From the NCBI GenBank assembly GCA_049889695.1, contig JBMHCX010000019.1, positions 1 through 64,000 of the forward strand: a stretch of DNA of 64,000 bases. Direction: 5' to 3'. The first letter of the stretch is position 1, and each line of letters begins with the position of its first letter. Both the position numbers and the translations under genes were made by a program. This document shows positions 26,900-34,598 of this stretch, piece by piece. Below the pieces are notes generated by a model. The model saw only the letters and a list, made by a program, of their open reading frames with translations. It had not been told where the DNA came from and made no database searches. The DNA is from WTJH01 sp049889695. GTDB taxonomy: Bacteria > Bacteroidota > Bacteroidia > Flavobacteriales > Flavobacteriaceae.

Positions 26900-26930
26900 A
26901 AAATAAACCCGTGTCCCTTTGTGGGTTTTT
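26899..26930 (+). terminator. rho-independent terminator after the MBL gene
   Basis: AAACCC (26905-26910) pairs with GGGTTT (23-28 of the same block at 26923-26928) around a loop that can add G-U pairs, followed by TT. A run of A precedes it, so it could stop transcription in both directions. It lies immediately after the MBL stop codon. Confidence 0.6.
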
Positions 26931-26997
26931 GCATCTACTGTACTGCAATTAATCCGTCAGTTTTTGTAGTTTCAAGCAATATTTTAAATACAATCCT

Positions 26998-28818
26998 ATG
27001 CGACTCTTTGCAAGTATTCTTTTTTCTCTATTCATCGTTTGTTTTGCTTCTGCCCAGGAGTATTGGCAACAAGCCGTAGACTACACCATGGAGGTAGATG
27101 TGGACGCACCAAACTTTCGGTACAGCGGTAGCCAAGAACTGGTCTATACCAATAATTCTCCTGAGACGCTGCACAAGGTTTTTTACCATTTATATTACAA
27201 CGCATTTCAACCGGGTAGCGAAATGGCGATACGAGCAAAAACAGGCCTAGATCCAAATCATCGTATACGTGTAAACATCGACTCGTTGAAAGCTAATGAA
27301 ATTGGCTATTTAAGGGTCAGCAATCTAAAGCAAGACGGGCAAGCAATTCAGATAGAAGAGTCGGGAACCATTTTGGAAGTTCCTCTAGCTAAACCTCTAG
27401 CTCCAGGCGCAAAAACCGTTTTAACGTTAGACTTTGAGGGGCAAGTACCAAAAATGATTCGCCGTGCAGGACGGGAATCCGCCGAGGGAGTGGCTCTTTC
27501 CATGGCACAATGGTATCCGAAAATGGCAGAATACGATTTTGAGGGCTGGAATGCAGAACCATATCTGGGCAGAGAATTTCATGGAGTATGGGGAGATTTC
27601 GATGTCACCATCCGAATCGATAAAGAGTATACTGTCGCGGCAAGTGGTTATTTACAGAACCCTGACAAGATTGGACATGGCTACTCAGAAGATGCAAAGC
27701 CTAAAGTCCGAAAAGGAAAACTGAGCTATCATTTTATCTCGCCAAACGTACATGACTTTACTTGGGCAGCCGATCCAGACTACGTACACGATACCTACCC
27801 AGGTCCCAACGGTGTTACCCTACATTTTTTCTATAAAAATGACGACAAGATCAAAGAAAATTGGAAAAAACTACAGCCTAAAACAGCTGAGCTCATGCAG
27901 TTTTTCAATGAGAATATAGGCCCTTATCCCTATAAACAATACAGTGTTGTACAAGGGGGCGATGGCGGAATGGAATACGCCATGCTAACGCTCATCACCG
28001 GAACACGGAAATTTGGAAGTTTATTTGGTGTGACCGCACATGAATTAGCACATTCTTGGTTTCAACATGTGCTAGCGACAAACGAAATGAAACACGAGTG
28101 GATGGACGAAGGTTTTACAACCTATATATCAACCATTGCTGAAGATATTATACTCGAAGAAAACAAGCGTTTTCCGTTAGAAGGATCCTACAGAGGATAT
28201 TTTTATTTGGCCAACTCTGGAGTAGAGGAGCCGATGAGCACAAACGCTAATAGATATGCCTACAACTTAGCTTACGAAAGAGCGGCATATAGTAAAGGAT
28301 CCGTCTTTTTAGGCCAATTAGGATATGTTATTGGACAAAAACAATTGGCCGAAACCTTAAAGGCATACTACAAACAATTTAAATTTAAGCACCCCTCGCC
28401 CAACGATTTTCGCCGTGTTGCGGAACGCGTTTCAGGCTTACAACTACGATGGTATCTTACCGATTGGACGCAAACCACCAATACGGTTGATTATGGCATA
28501 GAAAAGCTAACTGCCAATGGAACATCTACCACTGTAGAACTGAAACGATACGGTGCTATGCCCATGCCACTCGATATACTTGTGCGTCTTAAAGATGGTT
28601 CACAACAAATTCACCATATATCGATACCTCTATTGAGAGGCATTAAAGAAAACCCCTATGAAATTGCTTGGGAGGTTCACCCTGATTGGCCTTGGGCAAA
28701 CCCAGAATATCGTTTTGATCTAGGAGTTAGTAAAGAAGAGATTGATTCAATTATTATTGACCCTAGCTTTTACATGGCAGATATTAATCGCGATAATAAT
28801 AGCTATACCTCCGAATAA
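26998..28818 (+). CDS. exported M1-family metallopeptidase
   Basis: 606 residues with a signal peptide (about 1-19, FASAQ). A gluzincin site is present: HELAH (His348, Glu349, His352) and Glu371 in MDEGFTTY, exactly the HExxH-18-E spacing. The exopeptidase signature appears as GGDGGMEYAMLT (a GxMEN-like motif with Tyr in place of Asn). The family cleaves N-terminal residues or small peptides in the periplasm. It is promoter-proximal to rnpA, which starts 9 nt after its stop. Confidence 0.9.
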   Translation: MRLFASILFSLFIVCFASAQEYWQQAVDYTMEVDVDAPNFRYSGSQELVYTNNSPETLHKVFYHLYYNAFQPGSEMAIRAKTGLDPNHRIRVNIDSLKANEIGYLRVSNLKQDGQAIQIEESGTILEVPLAKPLAPGAKTVLTLDFEGQVPKMIRRAGRESAEGVALSMAQWYPKMAEYDFEGWNAEPYLGREFHGVWGDFDVTIRIDKEYTVAASGYLQNPDKIGHGYSEDAKPKVRKGKLSYHFISPNVHDFTWAADPDYVHDTYPGPNGVTLHFFYKNDDKIKENWKKLQPKTAELMQFFNENIGPYPYKQYSVVQGGDGGMEYAMLTLITGTRKFGSLFGVTAHELAHSWFQHVLATNEMKHEWMDEGFTTYISTIAEDIILEENKRFPLEGSYRGYFYLANSGVEEPMSTNANRYAYNLAYERAAYSKGSVFLGQLGYVIGQKQLAETLKAYYKQFKFKHPSPNDFRRVAERVSGLQLRWYLTDWTQTTNTVDYGIEKLTANGTSTTVELKRYGAMPMPLDILVRLKDGSQQIHHISIPLLRGIKENPYEIAWEVHPDWPWANPEYRFDLGVSKEEIDSIIIDPSFYMADINRDNNSYTSE

Positions 28819-28826
28819 ACAAACGC

Positions 28827-29204
28827 ATGAAACTGCAGCCTCTTAAAGGGGAATCTCACATTGGTGCCCTTTTTGAACATAAAGGTGTTTCGTCATTAAA
28901 AGGCTCGAAATGGATGTGGGTTAAGTTTTTAACGCATATAGGAACCGACCCTCAAAAAAAAGGATTCTATGCGGCTGTGAGTGTTTCCAAACGAAAATTT
29001 CCACGGGCAGTCGATCGAAACCGCATCAAGCGGCAAATGAAAGCAGCCTTAAGTGATAGTCTAGCTCCTGTAGAAGGAATAAAGCATGAAGTGCACAGTT
29101 TGTGGGTCTTTCGGAAAAATACATTCCCCTCTTATGAAGAACTGCTTCAGGAGTCTAATGAACTTACAAAGGCTTTATTTAATTCGCTAGCGGACGAATC
29201 ATAG
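28827..29204 (+). CDS. rnpA: ribonuclease P protein component
   Basis: 125 residues. The protein binds RNase P RNA and aids 5' processing of precursor tRNAs. The signature KRKFPRAVDRNRIKRQMKAAL (about 55-75) gives the RNR box RNRIKR, and the N-terminal segment is the usual hydrophobic/aromatic region. rpmH, the common partner, is absent; the gene is instead co-transcribed with the M1 peptidase, an order known in some Bacteroidota. Its last 26 nt overlap the convergent GNAT gene. Confidence 0.9.
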   Translation: MKLQPLKGESHIGALFEHKGVSSLKGSKWMWVKFLTHIGTDPQKKGFYAAVSVSKRKFPRAVDRNRIKRQMKAALSDSLAPVEGIKHEVHSLWVFRKNTFPSYEELLQESNELTKALFNSLADES

Positions 29205-29685
29205 CAATGTGTGGAATACCGTCTTCTAAATACGATTCGCCTTTAGCTCGAAAACCATGTTTCCCATAAAAGTCTTTTAGGTGTAATTGAGCAGAAATCT
29301 TTATGGCTGCGGCATTCCAATGATTCGAAATGTAGTTTAAGACGTTTTCAACCAAAGCATCGCCCATCCCTTTTTTGCGGAAATTTTCACGGACCAATAT
29401 GCGACCAAGAACGTGGTTTGGTCCTTCTAAAACGTCTGCAGAGAAAATACGTGCATAAGCAATTAACTGACCGTCCTGAGATATTTGCACATGGATGGCC
29501 TGCTGATCTTGCCCATCAAGATCTTGATAGGGACAGTTTTGCTCAACGACAAAAACCTCGGCCCTAAAAGCTAAGATCGTATATAGCTCCTGCAATTCGA
29601 GTTCTTCGAACGTTTTGTAAGAGAAGGAAAGGGGTCTATGAGCAAGCAATTTTTTGGACTCTTTTATCGTGTCTACCCCCTTCAA
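29179..29685 (-). CDS. GNAT acetyltransferase, ElaA type
   Basis: The longest frame has 168 residues, but the first ~16 run into the 3' end of rpiB. A TTG at 29649 (giving LLAHRPLSFSYKTF) would cut the overlap to 14 nt. The ElaA hallmark is AFRAEVFVVEQNCPYQDLDGQD (about 38-59), followed by the acetyl-CoA loop RILVRENFRKKGMGDAL (about 95-111). Family members transfer acetyl groups from acetyl-CoA; the natural substrate of ElaA proteins is not established. It is tail-to-tail with rnpA and directly after rpiB. Confidence 0.85.
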   Translation of the reverse strand: MKGVDTIKESKKLLAHRPLSFSYKTFEELELQELYTILAFRAEVFVVEQNCPYQDLDGQDQQAIHVQISQDGQLIAYARIFSADVLEGPNHVLGRILVRENFRKKGMGDALVENVLNYISNHWNAAAIKISAQLHLKDFYGKHGFRAKGESYLEDGIPHIAMIRPLAN

Positions 29686-30064
29686 AGGAAGTGTTCAAAA
29701 AAGTATCGACCATTTCTATTGCTTGTGGTAGCGCAACAAAACGAGCCGGAATACTTAGAATATTAGCATTGTTGTGCTGTCGTGCCAAGGCGGTAATCTC
29801 TTTTGTCCAACACAATGCTGCTCGCACCGCTTGGTGTTTATTCGCTGTCATGGCAGCTCCGTTCCCACTTCCGCAAATAATGATACCGAGGGTCCCCTCC
29901 TTAGTGACGGCCTGGGCAACAGGGTGTATAAAGTCAGGATAATCCACACTGGAAATATCATCGGTGCCAAAATTTGTCACTTCGTGCCCCTGGGCGACTA
30001 AATGATCATAAATGGCTCTTTTATAGTCTGTTCCAGCGTGATCGTTTCCGATAAATATTTTCAT
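29636..30064 (-). CDS. rpiB: ribose-5-phosphate isomerase B
   Basis: 142 residues from MKIFIGNDHAG; a frame continuing 18 codons upstream crosses the promoter region and adds no family sequence. The enzyme interconverts ribose-5-phosphate and ribulose-5-phosphate in the pentose-phosphate pathway. Key features are NDHAGTDYK (about 6-14), the phosphate-binding GIIICGSGNGAAMTANKH (about 63-80, with the catalytic Cys) and ALCWTKEITALARQHNNANIL. A TACCTTTA element lies 25 nt upstream. It reads away from the AT-rich interval that it shares with rnr. Confidence 0.92.
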   Translation of the reverse strand: MKIFIGNDHAGTDYKRAIYDHLVAQGHEVTNFGTDDISSVDYPDFIHPVAQAVTKEGTLGIIICGSGNGAAMTANKHQAVRAALCWTKEITALARQHNNANILSIPARFVALPQAIEMVDTFLNTSFEGGRHDKRVQKIACS

Positions 30065-30089
30065 GTGGGAGTCGGTTTTAATTTGTGAA

Positions 30090-30097
30090 TAAAGGTA
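30090..30097 (-). promoter_or_regulatory. -7-like element (TACCTTTA) of rpiB
   Basis: TACCTTTA on the minus strand lies 25 nt before the rpiB start at 30064. It overlaps the first perfect DnaA box, so initiator binding could affect rpiB transcription. Confidence 0.4.
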
Positions 30098-30522
30098 TTT
30101 AAACAGTGGAAAATTCACATTAGAGTTGGTAAAAATTGTGAATAACTAAGAATAAAAAAAGAGCTTTATTTCAATGCGGTTCTGCTTATATAAAAAAGTT
30201 TCTTTTGCTCCTGTTTTTAATCTTTATTTATTGACATTTCTTCCCCCTTATTTTTGGACTTACTCACGGAACTAAACGTTAAAACCTCAATTTTTTATAG
30301 ACAATTATACACTACTAACAGTTGTTAATAAACGAATTAAAACACAGTAATTCAGTGCTTTATTTATTGTTAGCTGTTTAAATACTGTTTATGATTCTTT
30401 AATTTCTCAATGACCTAAGCCAACGTCTTTTTTTTATCCCCTCTATTCACACCCTATAATCATCATCATAAATTAAAAAAATTAGAAAAAAAGAATAAAG
30501 AATATATGTAATGCTTTTGAAC

Positions 30523-30530
30523 TAACTTTG
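30523..30530 (+). promoter_or_regulatory. -7 promoter element (TAACTTTG) of rnr
   Basis: A perfect TAnnTTTG ending 7 nt before the rnr ATG at 30538. It argues against the in-frame TTG at 30532 and implies a leader of only a few bases. Confidence 0.6.
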
Positions 30531-30537
30531 CTTGCGT

Positions 30538-32715
30538 ATGTCGAAAAAAAAGAAACTCGAAAAGAAATTAGAAAAACAGTGTTTTCAGTTTCTTCGAACA
30601 CATCCTTCCAAAGCTTTTAACTATAAACAAATCACTGCTGCCCTAGACCTACGAGACACAAATAGTCGAAACCTTGTGATTCGTATTTTAAAAAAAGCTG
30701 CTGCAAAAAAAGAGATAAAGGAAGTTTCTAGAGGAAAATATCAATCGTCCGAAGCAGCCAAGCAAAGCCTTGAGGGGAATATTCAAATCACTGCAAATGG
30801 AAACGGATATGTCTATGGAGAGGATATTGAGCAGGACATTTTTGTCCATCGAAAAAATATTAATCGCGCTTTAGATGGCGATCGTGTGCGGATCTATTGT
30901 TTTAAAAGATCGCGAAATGGACAGGCCGAGGGAGAAGTGCATGAAGTCCTCGAGCGCTTTAAAGATACTTTTGTAGGGATACTTCAGATCGAAAAGAATT
31001 TTGCCTTTGTACAAACGCGAAATACTCGTATGTATACCGACTTTTTTATTCCTGACTTGCCGCCAAAGACTTATAGAAATGGCGATAAAGTACTTGTTCA
31101 ATTGAAAGATTGGCCCAAAAAAGCAGATTCTCCCTATGGAACTATTCTCCGTTCTTTGGGCAGTCCTGGCGAAACCCAAACGGAGATGCACGCGATTCTT
31201 CACGAATACAATCTTCCTTATGAGTTCCCCGAGCATATAGAAGAAGAAGCAGCGACCATCGACCAAAGTATTACAGCAGAAGAGATCTCTAAGCGTAAAG
31301 ATTTTAGAGATCAACTCACTTTTACTATAGATCCTATCACTGCCAAAGATTTCGACGATGCACTTTCTTTCACTCCCTTGGAAAATGGCCATCTCGAAAT
31401 AGGAATTCATATAGCAGATGTTTCTTTTTACGTCCCCGAAAATTCTGATTTAGACCAGGAAGCTTATGATCGAGCAACATCTGTTTATCTTGTCGATAGA
31501 GTTGTTCCCATGCTCCCTGAAATATTATCGAATGGTGTTTGTTCTTTAAGACCACATGAAGAAAAGTATACCTATTCGGCAGTTTTCGAAATGGATGCTT
31601 CAGGAAAAATTTATAACGAATGGTTTGGGAGAACCGTCATTAAATCTGATCATCGCTTTGCCTATCACGAAGTACAGCACATTTTAAGCACAGAAGCCGG
31701 AGATGTACCTGCAGATGTTTCTTTAAATGGCAAATCTTATTCCATAAATAAAGATTTACTTTTTGCCTTACAGTCTCTGAATACTATGGCCAAAAATTTA
31801 AGAGATCAACGCATGAATGCAGGAGCGATTTCTTTTGATCGTGTTGAAGTTCAATTTCGTTTAAACAAAGCTAACGAACCAGAATCTGTTTTTTTTAAAA
31901 CATCACAGGATGCTCATAAGCTCATCGAAGAGTTTATGTTGTTGGCCAATAAACAAGTTGCACGCTTCATAGCGAAACAACAACCTAAAAAAACCTTTGT
32001 CTATCGGGTACACGATGAACCGGATTACGATAAACTAAATAATCTTCAAAGTATAGTTTCAAAGTTAGGCTATCCGCTTAACCTTAATTCTAAAAAATTA
32101 AATCAGAGTATCAATCAACTGCTGATGGATGTCCACGATACTCCAGAACAACAACTCATCGATACGCTCACTGTCCGTTGTATGAGTAAAGCCATTTACA
32201 CCACCGATAATATCGGCCATTATGGGCTTTCTTTTGATTATTACACTCACTTTACCTCTCCTATTCGTCGTTATCCTGATGTGCTCGTTCATCGTTTAAT
32301 GACCCATTACTTAGAGAAAGGAGCTTCTGTATCAGCACCACCCTTAGAAGAGAAATGTCAGCACGCAACCCAACAAGAAATTATTGCGACCAAAGCAGAA
32401 AGGGACTCTATCAAGTTCATGCAAGTAAAATTCATGGAAGATAAAGTTGGGCAAAGTTTTTCAGGTGTAATCTCAGGTGTCACAGATAGAGGTCTCTTTG
32501 TAGAATTAGATGCCAATAAATGTGAGGGATTTGTACGCGTTCAGGATATCCCAGGGGACTTTTTTCATTTCGATATCGATCAGCATCTTTTATTAGGAGA
32601 AAGAACACAAAAGACATACCGTCTTGGCGATGCTATTACAGTTCAAATCACAAAAACAGACCTTCACAAAAGACAAATCGATCTTAGCATTGTCAGTGAA
32701 TCGATTAATTCTTAA
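30538..32715 (+). CDS. rnr: ribonuclease R
   Basis: 725 residues. A 3'-to-5' exoribonuclease that degrades structured RNA. It begins with a lysine-rich segment and a winged-helix-like domain (about 10-75), then cold-shock domains (about 85-240). The RNB catalytic domain (about 255-590) has the Asp cluster in ITAKDFDDALS and HIADVSFYV, and a C-terminal S1 domain (about 640-722) closes the protein. The start ATG follows the promoter element. It reads out of the AT-rich interval and its stop is 9 nt before the head-GIN gene. Confidence 0.94.
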   Translation: MSKKKKLEKKLEKQCFQFLRTHPSKAFNYKQITAALDLRDTNSRNLVIRILKKAAAKKEIKEVSRGKYQSSEAAKQSLEGNIQITANGNGYVYGEDIEQDIFVHRKNINRALDGDRVRIYCFKRSRNGQAEGEVHEVLERFKDTFVGILQIEKNFAFVQTRNTRMYTDFFIPDLPPKTYRNGDKVLVQLKDWPKKADSPYGTILRSLGSPGETQTEMHAILHEYNLPYEFPEHIEEEAATIDQSITAEEISKRKDFRDQLTFTIDPITAKDFDDALSFTPLENGHLEIGIHIADVSFYVPENSDLDQEAYDRATSVYLVDRVVPMLPEILSNGVCSLRPHEEKYTYSAVFEMDASGKIYNEWFGRTVIKSDHRFAYHEVQHILSTEAGDVPADVSLNGKSYSINKDLLFALQSLNTMAKNLRDQRMNAGAISFDRVEVQFRLNKANEPESVFFKTSQDAHKLIEEFMLLANKQVARFIAKQQPKKTFVYRVHDEPDYDKLNNLQSIVSKLGYPLNLNSKKLNQSINQLLMDVHDTPEQQLIDTLTVRCMSKAIYTTDNIGHYGLSFDYYTHFTSPIRRYPDVLVHRLMTHYLEKGASVSAPPLEEKCQHATQQEIIATKAERDSIKFMQVKFMEDKVGQSFSGVISGVTDRGLFVELDANKCEGFVRVQDIPGDFFHFDIDQHLLLGERTQKTYRLGDAITVQITKTDLHKRQIDLSIVSESINS

Positions 32716-32724
32716 TTTTAATCA

Positions 32725-33441
32725 ATGCAGCAATTTTTATTATTTCTTTTTTTCGCTTGGATTCCTTTTGCTTCTATCGCACAAACGCCTGTGCAAAAGG
32801 ATAGTACACGACTAAACACGCCCACAAAAACCATCGTTTTAGGCCCATTTATGGATTTAAAAGTATATTCGGGTATGCAGATTAAAGCGATTCAAGCAGA
32901 TGAGAATAAAATTGTAATCCATGGTGATCATGCAGAAGATGTGGTGGCAACCCTAAAAAACAATACCCTTAAACTGCGCTATAAATTAAAAGATATATTC
33001 ACCTCTAAATATTCATATATAGAGCTTTTCTACAAAGACCCCATGGACAGAATTGGTCTTCATCAGGGAAGCCAGCTAGACTTTAAAGGTCCACTAAAGC
33101 AAACGAGTATCCAATTTGAAGTTCAAGAGGGATCTAAGTTAAATGTTGAATTTTTTGGCAAGCGGATTACTTCTAAAATTGCGACAGGTGGGCAGATGAA
33201 TATTTATGGTGAATGTTCTTATCACAATCTAAAAGTAACCGGTGGTGGCTATTGTGAAGCTGAAACTCTCCAAACAGAACAAACCGATGTACATGTAACT
33301 GCCGGAGGTGTGGCTTATGTAAATGCAACCGATCTACTCAATGCTAACGTAACAGTTGGAGGTACGATTCGCGTTCATGGAAAACCCAAAAAACTCATTA
33401 CGGAAAAGCGTATAGGGGGTCAGATCATAGAAATGCAATAG
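32725..33441 (+). CDS. exported head-GIN/DUF2807 auto-transporter-like adhesin
   Basis: 238 residues with a signal peptide (about 1-19, ending ASIAQ) followed by a DUF2807 (head-GIN) beta-solenoid domain. Repeating short strands with Gly turns are visible, for example TGGQMNIYGEC, VTGGGYCEAETL and VTAGGVAYVNATDL. These domains are common in Bacteroidota and are thought to be surface or periplasmic, with no defined function. It sits between rnr and the LysE-type gene with gaps of 9 and 2 nt, so the three form one transcription unit. Confidence 0.8.
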   Translation: MQQFLLFLFFAWIPFASIAQTPVQKDSTRLNTPTKTIVLGPFMDLKVYSGMQIKAIQADENKIVIHGDHAEDVVATLKNNTLKLRYKLKDIFTSKYSYIELFYKDPMDRIGLHQGSQLDFKGPLKQTSIQFEVQEGSKLNVEFFGKRITSKIATGGQMNIYGECSYHNLKVTGGGYCEAETLQTEQTDVHVTAGGVAYVNATDLLNANVTVGGTIRVHGKPKKLITEKRIGGQIIEMQ

Positions 33442-33443
33442 CT

Positions 33444-34058
33444 TTGGGGAGCGATGTCTTAAGCGCCATTCCTTTGGCATTCTTGTATGCTTTTGCTACA
33501 GGTCCTGTTTTCTTTCTTGTTCTCCAAATGGCCTTCGAAGGTCGAGGAAAAGAAGCCTTCTTATTAGATATAGGCTGTGTTATAGCTGATATCGTCATTC
33601 TCTCTTTGGCTTATGTAGGGTTGCATTCCTATCTCCAAGAGATTAGTATACAACAAGAAGCTTATTGGATAGGAGGTCTGGTTTTTGTCCTTTTTGGTTG
33701 CTATCAATTTTTCAAAAAGCAAAAGTTCAATATCAATCAGTCAATGGAAGCGAAAACCGTTTTAAAAGCGATTCTTAAGGGATTTTTATTGAATATATTT
33801 AATATAAGTGGCATTAGTTATTGGATAACTCTCGTTGTGCTTTTTTATCAGAAGCAAAACAGTCAGCTGACTAATTTTATCTATTTCTTTGGGACGATTC
33901 TACTCTTTTATTTGATGATATCCCTGCTAAAGATTACCCTGGCGAGTAAATACAAAAATGTTATGCGAGCTCAATGGCTTGCACATTTCAATACGTTTGT
34001 GGGAATTTTACTGATAGCTGTGGGTATTATCATTATGCTAAAACCCATGCTCCTTTAA
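33444..34058 (+). CDS. LysE-family membrane exporter
   Basis: 204 residues and six predicted membrane helices. Features of the LysE/RhtB family are the N-terminal helix FLYAFATGPVFFLVLQMAFEGRGKEAF (helix plus cytosolic loop) and the later LLNIFNISGISYWI segment, where the family has a conserved N-P/N region. LysE exporters move amino acids or related small molecules out of the cell. The start is a TTG just after the head-GIN stop; no ATG fits before the first helix. The substrate is unknown. Confidence 0.8.
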   Translation: MGSDVLSAIPLAFLYAFATGPVFFLVLQMAFEGRGKEAFLLDIGCVIADIVILSLAYVGLHSYLQEISIQQEAYWIGGLVFVLFGCYQFFKKQKFNINQSMEAKTVLKAILKGFLLNIFNISGISYWITLVVLFYQKQNSQLTNFIYFFGTILLFYLMISLLKITLASKYKNVMRAQWLAHFNTFVGILLIAVGIIIMLKPMLL

Positions 34059-34066
34059 AAAAGAAG

Positions 34067-34137
34067 AGGCACCGAGCGGATTCGAACCGCTGTACAAGCT
34101 TTTGCAGAGCTCTGCCTAGCCACTCGGCCACGGTGCC
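34067..34137 (-). tRNA. tRNA-Cys (anticodon GCA)
   Basis: A complete cloverleaf on the minus strand: acceptor GGCACCG pairs with CGGTGCC, D-arm GCCGAGTGGCTAGGC, anticodon stem GAGCT/AGCTT around CTGCAAA (anticodon GCA), and a T-loop containing GGTTCGAATCC. Discriminator base T; CCA is not encoded. A TACTTTTG element lies 12 nt upstream. Confidence 0.95.
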
Positions 34138-34148
34138 AAAGTCTGATG

Positions 34149-34156
34149 CAAAAGTA
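34149..34156 (-). promoter_or_regulatory. -7 promoter element (TACTTTTG) of tRNA-Cys
   Basis: A perfect TAnnTTTG match on the minus strand, 11 nt before the tRNA 5' end. Confidence 0.6.
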
Positions 34157-34173
34157 ATAAATTAAAACGTTGC

Positions 34174-34527
34174 TTATACGCTTTCTTCCATCGCAACCGC
34201 AACATAAGCAACATCGCCTTCTATCGGCGGATTCTCTTTTGCTACTCTTACCTTTGTTTTGAGGACGCCCTTCAATTCCAGTATCCGTTCAATAATTCTG
34301 TGCACTACATGTTCTAATAGCTTTGCTGGAATGGCCATTTCTTCGCAAACAATCTTGTGAACAGTAACATAATCTACCGTATCTTCCAGATTATCTGTTA
34401 GAGAAGAGCGACTTATGTCTGCCTCAAGACGTACATCCACTCTGTAATTACTGCCAATACGTGTTTCTTCAGGCATGCATCCGTGATGGGCATATACCCT
34501 GATGTTTTCAACTTCTATTATTCCCAT
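34174..34527 (-). CDS. folB: dihydroneopterin aldolase
   Basis: 117 residues from MGIIEVENIRV. Three codons upstream are open (to 34536) but are excluded because the promoter element TATCTTTG ends 6 nt before this ATG. FolB cleaves dihydroneopterin to hydroxymethyl-dihydropterin and glycolaldehyde in folate synthesis. The family motif YAHHGCMPEE (about 11-20) and the C-terminal AKENPPIEGDVAYVAVAME, with the conserved K and P-region, are present. It is divergent from glnS. Confidence 0.92.
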   Translation of the reverse strand: MGIIEVENIRVYAHHGCMPEETRIGSNYRVDVRLEADISRSSLTDNLEDTVDYVTVHKIVCEEMAIPAKLLEHVVHRIIERILELKGVLKTKVRVAKENPPIEGDVAYVAVAMEESV

Positions 34528-34533
34528 AGCCCT

Positions 34534-34541
34534 CAAAGATA
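34534..34541 (-). promoter_or_regulatory. -7 promoter element (TATCTTTG) of folB
   Basis: A perfect match ending 6 nt before the chosen folB ATG at 34527; it implies a leaderless or near-leaderless mRNA and decides the start. Confidence 0.6.
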
Positions 34542-34575
34542 AGAAGCATCATGCATATCTATTCTCCTCAATACT

Positions 34576-34583
34576 TATCTTTG
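34576..34583 (+). promoter_or_regulatory. -7 promoter element (TATCTTTG) of glnS
   Basis: A perfect match lying inside the longest open frame of glnS, which excludes the ATG at 34551 and favours the GTG at 34599. Confidence 0.6.
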
Positions 34584-34598
34584 CCAAAATTGTATGTC

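Larger units (their letters stand above)
30065..30537. other. candidate replication origin (oriC): AT-rich interval with DnaA-box cluster
   Basis: A 473-nt gene-free AT-rich interval between divergent rpiB and rnr. It contains two perfect DnaA boxes TTATTCACA (minus strand, 30084-30092 and 30137-30145). It also has one-mismatch boxes at 30305-30313 (TTATACACT), 30323-30331 (minus, TTATTAACA) and 30443-30451 (CTATTCACA). Long A/T runs near 30428 and 30474 could form an unwinding element. No dnaA gene is in the window; in Bacteroidota dnaA and oriC are often separate. Two parS sites lie 9-11 kb away. Called from sequence pattern only. Confidence 0.45.

Noticed and set aside
34551..34598. ATG at 34551 as the glnS start
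   Set aside because: It lies upstream of the TATCTTTG element, and the family N-terminus aligns from the GTG at 34599.
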